The notes under the pieces were generated by a model. The model saw nothing but the letters and a program-made list of their open reading frames with translations. It was not told where the DNA came from and ran no database searches. Of a stretch of 64,000 bases of DNA, positions 1 through 11,595 are shown piece by piece. The translations under genes and the position numbers were made by a program. Position 1 is the stretch's first letter. Every line of letters begins with the position of its first letter. The DNA comes from Liolophura sinensis. Lineage: Eukaryota > Mollusca > Polyplacophora > Chitonida > Chitonidae. The stretch is from positions 29,555,608 to 29,619,607 of the forward strand of contig NC_088300.1 of assembly GCF_032854445.1 (NCBI RefSeq), read 5' to 3'.

Positions 1-177
1 ATATGTGTGCATGCACTGACTATTTTACCGAACTGCTATCCTGGGATATGCTATAATATGTACAAGTCACTTTTTGTATCATTATAGCAAGTGATTCAAC
101 TTTATCTTTTATCTCGAATTTTACTCAGTTGTGTCCCTTGAATGCACTTCGAAGTTTTTGTGATCTTACTTTGTATA

Positions 178-179
<2 letters not shown>

Positions 180-219
<40 letters not shown>
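180..219. repeat. (AT)n microsatellite
   Basis: About 20 AT units. Confidence 0.95.
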
Positions 220-221
<2 letters not shown>

Positions 222-1357
222 ACACACATACATGTACAGGTACAGTTTATTTAATGAACTTGTAGTATATAATGTTACAGCTAGTTATTAGTCAACGGGC
301 TATGTACAGGTATTAATATTGTATGCATCATTTTAGTATTTATTGTTATCATTATTATTATTATTATATTATAATTATTATTGTCTTTAGAATTGATTTA
401 TCACTTGTTACCAACAGTTTATAGGACCCATTTTACCTGTCCTCCCTGGTATAAAGGTAGACCACCTGTACACCGTTGTATGTTGATGAGTAAACCAGTA
501 GTAAATATGCTTAGTTTTAGGCTATTAGAGACCTATCTACGCAGGAGGTATTAACTGTTATGTTGTCTCGCCAGATTGTCTTTATTGTAAAATAAAACGA
601 AGTCTGACTCTCATAGAAATCACGAAGTGAAGTTGTGCTTTTGTTTTTGTCCCTACCCACCAGCACAGAAGCCTAGTGAAAATAGATCCTAGAGGCAAGA
701 CTATACTTTTTTTTTTTTTTTATGTCTTTAACACTATATCAACACAACTGCTTAATTTGATGGAGCTTATAAAGTTAAGGTGCATATGTCTCTCTAACAT
801 TGATTGGTGTATACATGTACATTGGTGTCTTTGTGACTATTGAGGCAACAATCTGATAAACCCCAAGCCATGTGGAAATAAGCTGAGGAATTGTGTACAA
901 CTCATGATGGGAAATTCAGCCTTACCATTTCTGCTCTGAATTTTATAAGACAGATTTATTATCAGAAAATTTTATGGGGTTTAAGGTCGAATTTGAACAA
1001 TAATTCAAGAATATGGTTGCTTGACACTGCTGCATGTATGTTTAGGACAACTCATTGACCCACTGAAGTTTTGTTAATTAGTTATAAGAAAATGTAGGTG
1101 TTGGTATCAAAAATGTCTTTTTAAGGCCTTCATGTGCTGCTCAAAGTTCATTTTTGTATTCCAAATTTTAGGTGAAATACAGTAATTACTGATCTTATTA
1201 GTGTTTAATGTTAGACTAAAGGAGTTTTTCACTGACATGTATATGGATAAGGCAGTGATCAGATCTATGGGTAGAGGAATCTCTGTAGAGCCCTGAAAAG
1301 ACGATCTGACTTCAAGCTAGCATGTAAGCTCATTGGTAAATTAAGTGTATGCGTACC

Positions 1358-1552
1358 CTAATTCTTCAACATTTTCAACCCCCTCGGCGACCAATATTTC
1401 TGGTCCTGAGAGAACTTTGGGGTGTGCACACTTTTATGAAGCTTGCAACTTTAATGACAAACTAAAGCATTTTTATTGGGTCATTTTTGTAATAATTGTA
1501 TGCATGAATTCCACAGAAAAAGTGCTTTAGTGGTGGAAAGGGTTGAGTTGTA
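1358..1552 (+). mobile_element. MITE family 1, copy 1
   Basis: It opens CTAATTCTTCAACATTTTCAACC-like and ends in GGAAAGGGTTGAG, an imperfect inverted repeat. The interior shares blocks with copies at 2559, 19998, 51700 and 58897 (AGAGAACTTTGGGGTG, AAAGTGCTTTAGTGG). Confidence 0.7.
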
Positions 1553-1889
1553 TATGAGTAATTGTCTTCCAAGTTGTCTACAACTTTTGGTTAATTCCAT
1601 GCTAAGTTAACTAAGTTGTTGCAATACTACATAGTGACGTATGGTGATGTTTTTATTTGCCATATGTTGCTAAGAATGTTGGACCAGGAGCATGTTGTGA
1701 CAGATATCTTCCAGATGCACCATAACCGAGCCTTTGGCTATACCTGTGTTTACATTCTGTGATTTTCTCATGGCATGCCTGCTATGTATGTGTAGTTAAT
1801 CTATTTGACAACCAAACAAAAGGGATTTGGCACCAATTAACCCTTGCAGATTAGCTTTGATTCTTTTCTTTGATTTTTTTCTTAGAACA

Positions 1890-2012
1890 CATGCAGAAGA
1901 ATCCTCTAAAAAAAGTTCCTACTATGCAGATGTTCTTGCGACCATTTCAGCGTCGTCCTCTAGTCTCAGTAGTTTCAGTTTGGAATCTGATTATGCCCGA
2001 GATTTAATATAA
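1890..2012 (+). CDS. Possible alternative terminal exon (weak)
   Basis: A strong T-rich tract (1857-1887) ends in TTAG followed by an open frame rich in serine that stops with TAA at 2010-2012. It reads HAEESSKKSSYYADVL and ends in ESDYARDLI. I do not recognise the peptide. If it were joined to AKT in phase 0, as the normal last exon is, the frame would instead stop after about seven residues. It could be an alternative AKT 3' exon, the end of another gene, or chance. Confidence 0.2.
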   Translation, partial: HAEESSKKSSYYADVLATISASSSSLSSFSLESDYARDLI

Positions 2013-2287
2013 ATGCTGGCAATTTCTTTAATAATACTGCTTGCTTGAAAGCCTGAAGACATTAGAAGACAGATCAAGCATGGATCATTCTGGTGTTTTT
2101 TAACTGCAGTGAGATGTGATGTATGGTGTCTTGGACGCCCTGTTCCAGCGAAGCAGTTCAAGGAATATACTCACATATGCAATAGAAAAGCAAAATAGTA
2201 AAATTTAATCCAGGCAATAACTATACTGAGACAAACATAACATGTGATTGGCAGGGAGGTATTGTGATCAGAACAATATTCTTCTGG

Positions 2288-2456
2288 ATAAACCTCATTC
2301 TTTCACACGGTAAACCTCATTCCTTTACACAGTAAGCCTCATTCCTTTACACAGTCAGCCCCATTCCTTTACACAGTAAACTGCATTCCTTTACACAGTA
2401 AGCCTCGTTCCTTTAAACAGTCAGCCTCATTCCTTTACACAGTGAACCTCATTCAG
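2288..2456 (+). repeat. 22-bp tandem repeat
   Basis: Unit CCTCATTCCTTTACACAGTA, about 7.6 copies, with substitutions. Confidence 0.85.
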
Positions 2457-2558
2457 TTTCACTGCTTGTTCATCATACTGTTGCATCCAAGGTTTGTTTG
2501 CATTTTCAGACTGTTTCGCCATACATGTGTGTCGGTTTTGGATCTGGCTTGCTAACTT

Positions 2559-2763
2559 AATTCTTCAACCTTTTCAACCACCTCTGCAGCCAGTATTTTG
2601 AAACATTCTGAGAAAACTGTGGGGTGTAGAGAAATAATGTGCATAGTTTTGTGAACTTTGCATCTTAGGTGATACAAACAAATTATTTTTAATGTCATTT
2701 TCATAAGAATTGTATACATACATTCCACTTAAAAAAGTGCACTGGTGGTTGAAGATTTACATT
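2559..2763 (+). mobile_element. MITE family 1, copy 2
   Basis: Starts AATTCTTCAACCTTTTCAACC and ends AAAAAGTGCACTGG then TGGTTGAAGATTTA, so its ends are inverted repeats of about 20 bp. It has no coding capacity. It is the best-preserved plus-strand copy. Confidence 0.75.
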
Positions 2764-3098
2764 ACACAGAGATACCATCATGATCACAGGGTTAGCCAGC
2801 TACCCATCCTGGACGGGTGAAACAGAAAACTGGTGCTATTTGGACACCGTTTTTTTTCAGCATTTTTAACACAGAGGAGATAGGAGAAAATGAAATCTGG
2901 ACACTCTGCTGTAACAAAATGTTTGGACACTCTCTTTCACATTTCTGGCTGACCTGCTGATCATGATATGCAGTCATGAACAATATGAAATGACTTATAC
3001 CATCAACCACCCCTGCCCCCTCTAAGCACTCTAAAATTATTTCAGATGACTCCATATCATTCCCAGATTTCTTTAACTGTGTGGTTGTTTATTTGAAG

Positions 3099-3350
3099 CT
3101 TGAACCACCCTGGAAGCCTGACGTGAAGGATGCAGCTGACACAAAGTATATCCCAGAAGAGTTTGCCCGCGAGCCTGTAGAGTTAACCCCACCAGACGGC
3201 CTGTCAGCACACTCAGGAACACTGGATTCCATCGCCGAAGAATCGGAGATGCCTTACTTTGAGCAGTTTTCATACCATGGTGGTCCCGGAAGCCGTGGCA
3301 GCTATGGGTACCTGAGTGCATCAGCAGCCATGAATGAAATGCATATTTAA
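3099..3350 (+). CDS. AKT: AKT (RAC/PKB) serine/threonine kinase, last coding exon
   Basis: AKT is the AGC-family kinase that is recruited to membrane phosphoinositides by its PH domain and acts downstream of PI3K. This exon encodes the final 83 residues: the AGC-kinase C-terminal tail. It opens with LEPPWKPDV, matching the LSPPFKPQV-type tail start of AKT. Next come the turn motif VELTPPD, whose threonine is the mTORC2 site in known AKTs, and the hydrophobic motif YFEQFSYHG, whose serine corresponds to human Ser473. About 22 residues follow the hydrophobic motif, more than in human AKT1. The acceptor AG is at 3097-3098 after a T-rich tract, phase 0; TAA ends the frame at 3348-3350. The kinase and PH domains must lie before the window, as I find no other kinase exon in 1-3098. 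SGK and S6K are less likely because of the TPPD and FSY pairing. Confidence 0.88.
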   Translation, partial: LEPPWKPDVKDAADTKYIPEEFAREPVELTPPDGLSAHSGTLDSIAEESEMPYFEQFSYHGGPGSRGSYGYLSASAAMNEMHI

Positions 3351-5000
3351 CAGGAATGATTTTAGCACATTTTTTTTTTTTTTTGTTACTTTTAACAGCT
3401 GGTGACAAGCTAATAGCCAAATTTCTACTCTGATTTGTAAATGTACATATGCATGTACTGGTGAGAGAGAGTACACCAAAGAGCTCAGAGGAGCCTACAT
3501 TAGCCAGTCTACAAAGGCATATGCAGCTACATTGTATTTATCACAAATCAGACTTGTGCTTCTCATGTTTTTTGTCTGTGTCTTGAGATCTAGTACTGCT
3601 ATCTCTTACATGTACATGCTCCTTGGACCCGTATTACAGGATGAAATACATGAAGTTAGCGTTAAAGCCTGGGTCATTTTCATATTCAATGAAAGATTTT
3701 TTTCCGTATTTTTATCTGTCTGCTGCTAAAAGATAACAGTAAAATAGAACACATTTTCTCCGAAAACAACATACAACTACTCTGAGTTAAGGTTGCTGTC
3801 ATGTGGTAGAGTGACATGAATTCATGGATAAATTTGTTTTTCATAATCGACATGTGAGATATGGATCAGTGACAAACAGAAGCATCAACCATGTCAACAA
3901 CTATCCAGACATGGATCTGTCGGTTTCCATCATGCTTCTGGTACGTGATAATCTGACCATGTACTGACTAGAATGTTCGTCAGTGGCTTTATGTCGAGCA
4001 AAGTCTTACAAACAGACCTAAGGGCGTCAGGTAAAACTTTCTTCATATGTATGTGTGACTTTTTATGATAACATTGACAAGGCGTGTATGTTTTTTTTTT
4101 ATTTCTTTCATTTTTGTTACAGAAAATAGATACCCCAGTTTACTTTACTGTTAGAAATACATGGTGGAATTTATACCATTTACAATTTATTTAACCTAAC
4201 ATACATTTAGTGCAAGTCAGGGACATTTTGTTGGCATCTTAATTTTATCCTGAGCAATATGCTGCCAACCAGTCCATGTGAATCCAGTGGTTATAGACAT
4301 ACAGAAAGATGACGGTATAGATCTGAATAAACAAACTAACACACAACAGGAGATTCAGAGTGCCAGTGTACTTCACTAGAACAAACAGGGAAGAAAAAAT
4401 GAAAGGAAGAAGCTAAATGTGACAATCATATTGTAAGTGTGCTCTATCACATAGCTACCTTCACCAATTCATTAAATATTACATCACCTTCTGTTGATTT
4501 GTTATGAAATGCTGCTTATACATGACATGTAGCCTGGGTTATTGTTCTTGATAAATTTACTATCAGTCTAAGACAAGACATTATCTCTCCAAACCTTTGA
4601 GGACTATGGCTTTTGTAAATGAAAACAAGATGAAAAAGACTTCTTTTGGATCATTTTTTTATTGGATCATTTGGAATTTCCAACATAAGATATACATCGA
4701 TTTCAATGCATTCGCATATGCAAGAGAAATTATAAATTGCATTTACAGGTGTAGCAATCAGAAGGTACATCCTTGATTTTGTACCTGATTAGCAATCAGG
4801 CTAAATCTTCTTGATGTGTACGTGTAGCTTGGTATACAATCTGTAGTAGAAGGACTGAATCATTCAAATTCACTGTCATTGTGCATTTTATTGATTTATA
4901 TTTTTGTGTGAAAACTAGCCAATAGGCTGTGGAAAGTTCTAACAATGATGTTTAGAAAGAATCAGTTGGTATTTGGGTACCGGGTAATAAAATATAGCAA
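3351..5000 (+). other. AKT 3' UTR and downstream flank
   Basis: There are no supported exons. Candidate polyadenylation signals AATAAA lie at 4326-4331 and 4986-4991, which would give 3' UTRs of roughly 1.0 or 1.65 kb. Which one is used cannot be told from sequence. Confidence 0.4.
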
Positions 5001-5239
5001 ATAATTCTTTCGTTTTTGATATTGGCGATTATGATATTCTCCAACAGAAACTATATGTATATATTTAGAGCCAATACATCACAGAAACGACAATGGATAT
5101 AGGGTTTCAAACTCCTACTTCAGCTGTATAAAGACGATGTCCAATAGTGCATAGAGGTACTTGTCCAAATTGCTTCCTTTTTTCTTTGCTGTACAAAAAG
5201 CTGAATGGGCGTTTCAGGAGTCACACGAGTTCACATCTG

Positions 5240-5440
5240 GTTTACGTTCGCTTTACATCACTGCCACCACTAGCAACCCAATGTTTGCTTTACACCACTG
5301 GCAAATTTTATATTAAAATCAAGAACAACGCCATGGTCAGTGGGGTCACGCTGATGAGGCAGGAGGAGATGTAAGAATATATAAAATCTCTGTCTGAACT
5401 TATGTTTCTATCAATACTTGATGCACATGCGGCACATGCG
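5240..5440 (+). mobile_element. MITE family 2, partial copy
   Basis: Shares ACGTTCGCTTTACATCACTG and GGGGTCACGCTGATGAGGCA with the full copies. The outer terminal repeat is damaged. Confidence 0.6.
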
Positions 5441-6457
5441 CTGCAAGAAGAATGTTACGAACGCGGTTAAAAGACGTGATTTAACAGTAGCTGATAACGG
5501 CACCACTGAGGCATCAAACACAATCATGTTGAATCCGTACACTGTTAGCACTTCTACTTTGGAAGCTAGAGACCATGTGATCTTAGTAACAAATGGCGTG
5601 GGTGAAGAAAACGGTTCTCCCAACGTTATTGCTTACAAAAGTGCCTGTTTCGGAATCGCTGTCAGCCATCTTGTATCTGTTGGATTTGTATAATTGTCAG
5701 CTTTCCAGATAGTTTGAGTACTTCTGCAGAGCTTTCGAGGCGTTATTTGATACATCTAGTCCTTTCTGATCGCTGGCGAAGTGGCGAGAAGTGACCTTTT
5801 CGTCAATGCTTTAACATTGAGAAGTAATTTTGTTTTAGACACGAAAGGATGGTCATGTGACTTCCAACCCATCTTACAGCATAGTAAGGTCCAGATTTTG
5901 ATGATCAACCAATGTCAAGATTTTATGGCTGCTTTTTCTCAAGCTGGGAAAGCTATGCACCCGTGCTTATTGGGCAGGGAATTGTTTGGGAAGGAATTAC
6001 AGCACTAAATGTTAACACTGTCGCTTATGGAAATTTAATAGGGCATGATGCCAGATGACAAATACCGCATTAGCTCGCGAGAGCCTTCACCTTGTCTTGT
6101 GCAAACCTGCGTCGACTCGTGAGAGTCGTGAAATACCAATTTGGCTTTATATGACGGAATGTAATTCACTACAGTTTTATTATGTCCTTGAAATTTCTTT
6201 AGGTTTCTATTACTTGTAAAGTTTTCAAATACAATATGTTCTATAATGAAAGAAGGACTGTCATTTATATAGGTCAGGAATCTTAAATGTTAAATTGTAT
6301 ATGTACATTTAGTATTCTCTTTACATAAAAAGTATGCATAGACTAAGTCTTACCTTTCAAGTTTGCGTATAATTTTGTCGTTACTTGTTCATAACAACAC
6401 TATTTACTGTCATGTATACCACTTTTTACCTTGCCAGGAAGCCAGACAATTTTTTTG

Positions 6458-6478
6458 GTGGGGGGGGGGGGGGGGGGC
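6458..6478. repeat. G homopolymer run
   Basis: About 19 G residues; a possible assembly weak point. Confidence 0.9.
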
Positions 6479-7043
6479 TAGGAGGGGAGAAGAAAGTTGG
6501 GAAGAAAGCATAAAGCATTTTGAAGTCCTGTTCAGTGTCTTTTTATATGACATTGTTTAAGGAGGTGAAATATGTTCGTGTTGTTGTTCCTGGCATGTTC
6601 ACATTTTCTAGAATCTGCCATACTGTGTGCTATTTTGTAAATATCTAGACATGTACATACTTTGTATATGTGTATAAAGCGCCTCAGTGCTATACCTCAG
6701 TAATCGCGGTCACCATGTGGTTTTCATGTGGTTACCCTGTGCCCCTTACATGGCGACCATACAGTCTACTTGTATCATCCCAGGCAATATATTATATATA
6801 CGGTTGTATATGTGGCAATGATGGCTGTTGTTGTATCGCAGTTTAACACGTGTATAGATACAGCATTACACAACAGTGGCCTGGGTATATACATTGTGTA
6901 GTCATTTATGTGCTATTGACCTTTTATCTACGATTGAAATAGTACTTAATAATTACATGCATCAAAGACTACATGTGAGTGTTTTCTTTCAGAAGGGCCT
7001 TAATGTCCCATACATTTCATGCGTTGACCTCCATGTTGGATAA

Positions 7044-7122
7044 GTCGCCACGATACGGCTGAAATATTGCCGATGTGGTGTTAAACCATAATTAGTCATT
7101 CATTCATTCATTCATTTCATGT
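7044..7122 (+). repeat. Repeat with CATT tail (family 3), 3' end
   Basis: CGCCACGATACGGCTGAAAT, GTGGTGTTAAACCATAATTA and (CATT)n. Related pieces occur at 37092-37155 (plus) and 46452-46495 (minus). Confidence 0.6.
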
Positions 7123-7269
7123 TGGATAAGGTTACTTGGAGGCATGAGCATAAGTCTCTCAAATGAATGTACAAGGATTTACCTTAAACATGTCGAGGGG
7201 ATGTCCAAATACTTCAAAGATGTTACTTTATTTTTCCTTCGCTTGGCACTCAGCACTGAGATGTTAGAG

Positions 7270-7480
7270 CAAGGTAAGAGGACACGCTGGCCTGGTGTCG
7301 GTACAATGTCATGTCTTGTGTCTTCGGCATGACACTTCAGTGGGCAGTACTTTGGCGGCATGGAATCGCACTCCCACACACATAATGACGCCTTGTCGTC
7401 ATATGACTGAAAACTTGTTAAATACGACGTAAAAGACAACACACAGATACACAGCACATACATACATACATACATGCATG
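7270..7480 (+). mobile_element. SINE family 2 copy
   Basis: Body GGTGTCGGTACAATGTCATG and GGGCAGTACTTTGGCGGCAT, 3' region CGTCATATGACTGAAAACTT and an ACATACATAC tail. It is a second family, with the 3' signature TCATATGACTGAAAAATTGT. Confidence 0.6.
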
Positions 7481-7482
7481 AA

Positions 7483-7511
7483 CCCCCCCCCCCCCCCCCC
7501 CCCCTCCCCCC
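7483..7511. repeat. C homopolymer run
   Basis: About 22 C residues, then TCCCCCC. Confidence 0.9.
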
Positions 7512-7755
7512 GTGACAGAGTAGTTAGCGTTCTAGCCAGTGGATGGTCGTGGGTTCCCCCCGGTCTTCATGATGGAGGTGTTCATGTGCTTGTGGAAAGA
7601 TTTGTCTGCTGTGTCTCCGAGGATGCAAACCATGTTCCACTCCTTTGTTTCTGTCAAAGTATTGTATCTGGTTTCACCATAAGAACGTAAATCAAAGTTT
7701 CCTCAAAAGTGAAGTATTCATGAGTATGGCCTAAAAAACCAGTCAAATAAATGTA
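7505..7755 (+). mobile_element. SINE family 1, degenerate
   Basis: Head GTGACAGAGTAGTTAGCG, body GTGGATGGTCGTGGGTTCCC and tail GTGAAGTATTCATGAGTATG, with diverged sequence between. It follows a C run of about 20. Confidence 0.55.
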
Positions 7756-9212
7756 TAAACAGAGCTACGTATGTCCGTATGGACAGATTTCTGCACTAGG
7801 GACCTTGTCAAACCAATTGGTAAAACGCACACGTACAAGTGAACGCTTGAGCAAGTCTAACTGCAAAAAAAGAACGGAAAAATAAAGACAAAAAGGGCTC
7901 ATGTTCGAAGAAGACTTTGTACCCGTGCTTAATCAGACCGACTTGCGCTACCTTCTGCATACATGGACTTTCCAAGGTCAACGTTTCTCTAGTTTTTCTA
8001 AAGTGTATAAGCATTTAGTATTTACTTACTTTCGCGCCTGAAGAAGTGTGACCACGAAATCTGACCGCCATCGTATAACTGAACTATTTTAGAGTGTGAT
8101 GATAACTATCATTCTTGGCTCAAGTTGGTTGTTTAGTCCGGACTCTTTCTCCACCCATAAATGGGCATGGCCGTCGTTGTATGATGGAAATATTCCTTTG
8201 CCAAATGTTAAACCCTAGTGGAATACCTTTTCCCACGCAAGTCGTCTGGGGTTTAAGTCAGGATTTAGGCCTACCATTTTGCGGTGAATGAGTGAAATGT
8301 TACCATTTAACTCAGAGAACATCAGCTTAAAAGTCATGGCCAAAATTACTGTGAGAGTCCCCATCTATCTGGTCGGCAGTTTTAATCCAATACCCATCCA
8401 CAATATACCTGAACAGATCCGTCGAAAAACTCACTTGGTTTACGCAATTTTTAACCCAGAATAATACACTGAACAGGTGAAATAATAGTGAATAAGGCGT
8501 TAAACACCAGATCAGATACATGAGCCTTGTGTGGTCAACTTGGTTTTAAAAGAAAAGGAAATGCACACGAGATTTCAGCTCGGATAGAAATTGGAAAGTT
8601 TGAGAAAGGATCGAATAAGTCAAGCAGTTCATTGTCAGCGTTTTATTCGTAAAACTTGTCACTTTTACAAGTGTGAGAGACTTGTACGCCAATAACACAA
8701 GGTGTCCCCTCTGGTCAAATTTGTTAAGTTGAAGGAATGAGTTGGATAACCGACAAGTGTTTTACTCCTTAAAACGGCTACAGGAAATGGTATATAGGCC
8801 TTTCCCCTCGTGTTTTTCAAAAATTGCAAGCTGCAAACTTCAGCCAAGGATCTGGTACGGTAAGGCGAAGAATAACCGGTCCTGAGAGGTTCGGTAAGAA
8901 AGTGCGAATTTCAAAATCCCAGAACAACTTAATAATGTAATCAGTTTTGTCACAGTTTGCCTTATTAGTACAGTGAAGTAACGGACTGACAGTGGAGAAC
9001 AGGTTGCACCTCAAGGAAGAGTTCCAGTCTTTGTGGTTCTTTTGTTCTTTCTTTGGATGCATGTTTTTGAGTGAGTAAAGATATAGGCCGTTTGTCGTTA
9101 AATAAGTGTTATCATGAATTATGATGGTTAATTGTTAAGGTATGGGATAAGGTAGGCCCTATGGTATTACGAAACGTGTGGCAACGAATGGCGAAATCAT
9201 ACGTGAATCCTT

Positions 9213-9285
9213 GTCGAGAGCAGTCGTGTAAGTGAAATATTCTTGAGTATTGCGTAAAACACCAATCAAATAAATAAATAAATTG
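9213..9285 (+). mobile_element. SINE family 1, 3' fragment
   Basis: GTGTAAGTGAAATATTCTTG, GCGTAAAACACCAATCAAAT and the AAATAAATAAA tail. Confidence 0.75.
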
Positions 9286-10519
9286 TCGAGAGCACATGTG
9301 ATCGTATAGCTGTCATTAATATTAAAATGCGGTGCGGGACTATAAGGCTTACAGTTACATTTGTTATATATTTTGTAATTGATTGGTGTATTGCTCAAGA
9401 ATTTTCAGAAAGTTATCATTGTGGTGCAGCGACTATCCCCACTCTATAGTGTCTAATGCAAAAAAAATGTATTTCTGTGTGACTGGAGTAGCGTGCCCTT
9501 TTTCGATTTTTTGACCAAAACATCGCTTCAGTTATTGTTTGGAGCTTTATAAGTCGGATGCTTGTCACATAACAGGAAAAGAAGAGTAAAACAGAATTTA
9601 AAAAAATGGCCTGTGCAAACAGCTGTCAGTCACGGCTATAATCAGTTTCGCTTCTTAAGGTGCACACTTTCTTGCACTTGGGAGATTCCCCGCCTTACCA
9701 CACCAGGTCCTTTCAAAGCAATAGTGGACAATGGACAAAAGCTGTCATTTCCTAAGCTATTCTGCAACACGGTAACCCAGATGTATCATAACTTATGGTA
9801 AGGTGAAATTAAGTTCCAGACGTCTTCAAAAGAATGCATGCCGAATGCCTGTTTAACTGCATGGTTTTAAGGCAGACGATGAGCATGTTTCTTGAACTGC
9901 AGCTACCAAATTTACATTTATCTTTCGCTAATGGTGTGGAATATGTCATGTCTCTTCTCAGGACAAAGAGGGCCAAACGAAGACAAGATATCCGTAACAC
10001 ATTAAAACTTTCTAATAAGAAAAAAATTTCTGTACAAAGGTGACTCATCTGGAAGAGTCACAATTCACGAAGGAATGGATTGAAAAGAGGAGAGCAGAAA
10101 ATATATAATTTAACCGTCAGCAGCGGAAATATGGTAGGCCTATTGAATTCCACCATTTGAAGGGCAATATCGAGTTCACGTCAGTCTTAATTGTCGATTC
10201 AGTTAGAGGTGTTGGCGGGTTAATCTGGCCAGTCCAACAAAAAATAGGAGGGAATAAATAAGATTGTTATAGCTCAAAACCACAGGCCTCTAGCACCAGC
10301 TGGCTTGGGTCTCATTGCTGGGGGGATACCTGAAATAACAAGACAAATATGTATGAATCTCCGAGTTCATTGTCTGACCGCTGGCATATTAATGGTATTA
10401 AAACTTTCCACAATGAATCAAGAGCAGAAATAACGGGATAGACGGAAATGGCATTCAGATTACATTCAAATAACAATCTGTGTGAAAATGCACGTAAAAA
10501 CTTTTCTGTGACGATAACT

Positions 10520-10785
10520 GGAGCCTTTGTGGCCGAGTAGTTAGTGTGCCACCGCGGAGTAATGACACAGGAGTCTCTCCCCAATGCGATCGGTGTTAGT
10601 TCAAGTCCAGCTCATGGTGGCTTCCTCTTCGGTCATAAGTGGAAAAGTCTTCCGGCAACTTGCGGATGGTCGTTGGTTTTTCCCGGGTTCTGTCCGGTGT
10701 CCTTCCACCAAAATGCTCGTCGCCGTCGTTTATAGTGAAATATCCTTGAGCACGGCGTAAAACATCAATCAAATAAATAAATGTG
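10520..10785 (+). mobile_element. tRNA-derived SINE family 1 (copy at gene A 3' flank)
   Basis: Head GTGGCCGAGTAGTTAG (box A-like) and AGTTCAAGTCC (box B-like), body GCGGATGGTCGT, tail ACGGCGTAAAACATCAATCA plus AAATAAATAAA. Flanked by TGTGACGATAACT and TGTGACGAAAACT, an apparent target-site duplication. Confidence 0.85.
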
Positions 10786-10888
10786 ACGAAAACTTCGGCT
10801 GTGATCATTCGTACATGGTTTAGTGAGGTAAATAAGCAGTTCTTGAATGTTCGCATAATACTGGTTTCTTAAATGGTACAGCGATGTT
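10783..10888 (+). repeat. Direct-repeat flank, left copy
   Basis: GTGACGAAAACTTCGGCTGT to TACAGCGATG. Nearly identical to 11907-12008, with about six differences by eye. Confidence 0.85.
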
Positions 10889-11157
10889 AAGGAGGTTCAA
10901 ATATTGCATTTCTGTTTTTAAATATTCTGGGGATGTGGTTGAAGAGGGTTTTGAGGGGAAAACATACCGACACTCGCCGATGAAATCAAATTTTGTGTGC
11001 CAAGAATGGCTCAGATTATTGCCTTACAGTAACTATCTATCTCGTATCTGCATTATCTATAGTGTTAAAATGATTTTGATGTTTGAAAAAGTTGTGATGT
11101 TTGATCCGATACATAAATTTTATCGATTTTGAACGGTAGCACGTGGATGTTTTGTGG

Positions 11158-11163
11158 ATTTAT
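11158..11163 (-). terminator. Candidate polyadenylation signal for gene A
   Basis: AATAAA on the minus strand, five bases beyond the stop codon of gene A. Such proximity would make an extremely short 3' UTR, so a downstream signal may be used instead. Confidence 0.3.
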
Positions 11164-11168
11164 TTTTT

Positions 11169-11595
11169 CTATTCTAAAAATAATGGCAAATATTCGGTTT
11201 GCTCTGACCGATTTCTTGCCAAAAATCTCTTGATAGTGTTCGTGGCACTATGTTCAGAGCTATGGGTGTAGTTCCAAACACGGTCGTTGTATTTATCACT
11301 CATCACCCATGCATGTCTAAGCTGTATATACTTACTCCGAGCTGGTGGTTGCTCGGAGGCAGTCAGCTCGGCCCGGACATCCGTGTTCTTCACTCCGCTC
11401 CCTTTGGAGATATCCGATCCTTGCGAAGGAGGCCGATATTTCTCTTCCAGAGGAGAATTTTCATCAAACACCGATTTAGGTTGAAGTTTCCACCATTTCA
11501 TGTCACCGCCGTCTGCGTACCCCGGTTTGTTCGTGGACACTGGGGGCTTTGTGGCGTAGCGTCCGGTTGGTGGAGCAACTTTACCGCCCCCAATC
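11169..11595 (-). CDS. Gene A exon 14: cytoplasmic tail and stop
   Basis: CAG acceptor. It encodes 142 tail residues beginning IGGGKVAPPTGRYATKPP, with KWWKLQPKSVFDENS, and stops TAG at 11169-11171. The WWKL motif and following acidic stretch are shared with copy B; the extra 77 residues are not. An AATAAA on the minus strand (11158-11163) follows immediately. Confidence 0.85.

Larger units (their letters stand above)
1..3098 (+). other. Probable last AKT intron or upstream non-coding DNA
   Basis: No kinase-domain exon is visible here. The stretch holds an (AT)n run near 180-220, an isolated AATAAA at 591-596, two copies of a TIR element and a 22-bp tandem repeat. One possible terminal exon (1890-2012) is listed separately. 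I read it as the intron before the last AKT exon, but the 5' part could be the 3' end of something else. Confidence 0.45.
5441..11157. other. Intergenic region between AKT and gene A
   Basis: Beyond the repeats listed, I see no coding signal here. The ORFs at 5418-5693, 5781-6008, 8327-8521, 9562-9801 and 9834-10043 have no recognisable motif, no splice context and no family resemblance. The TIR of MITE family 2 overlaps the first. Confidence 0.55.

Noticed and set aside
5418-5693. 91-codon plus-strand ORF
   Set aside because: It begins in the terminus of a MITE family 2 fragment and shows no known motif.
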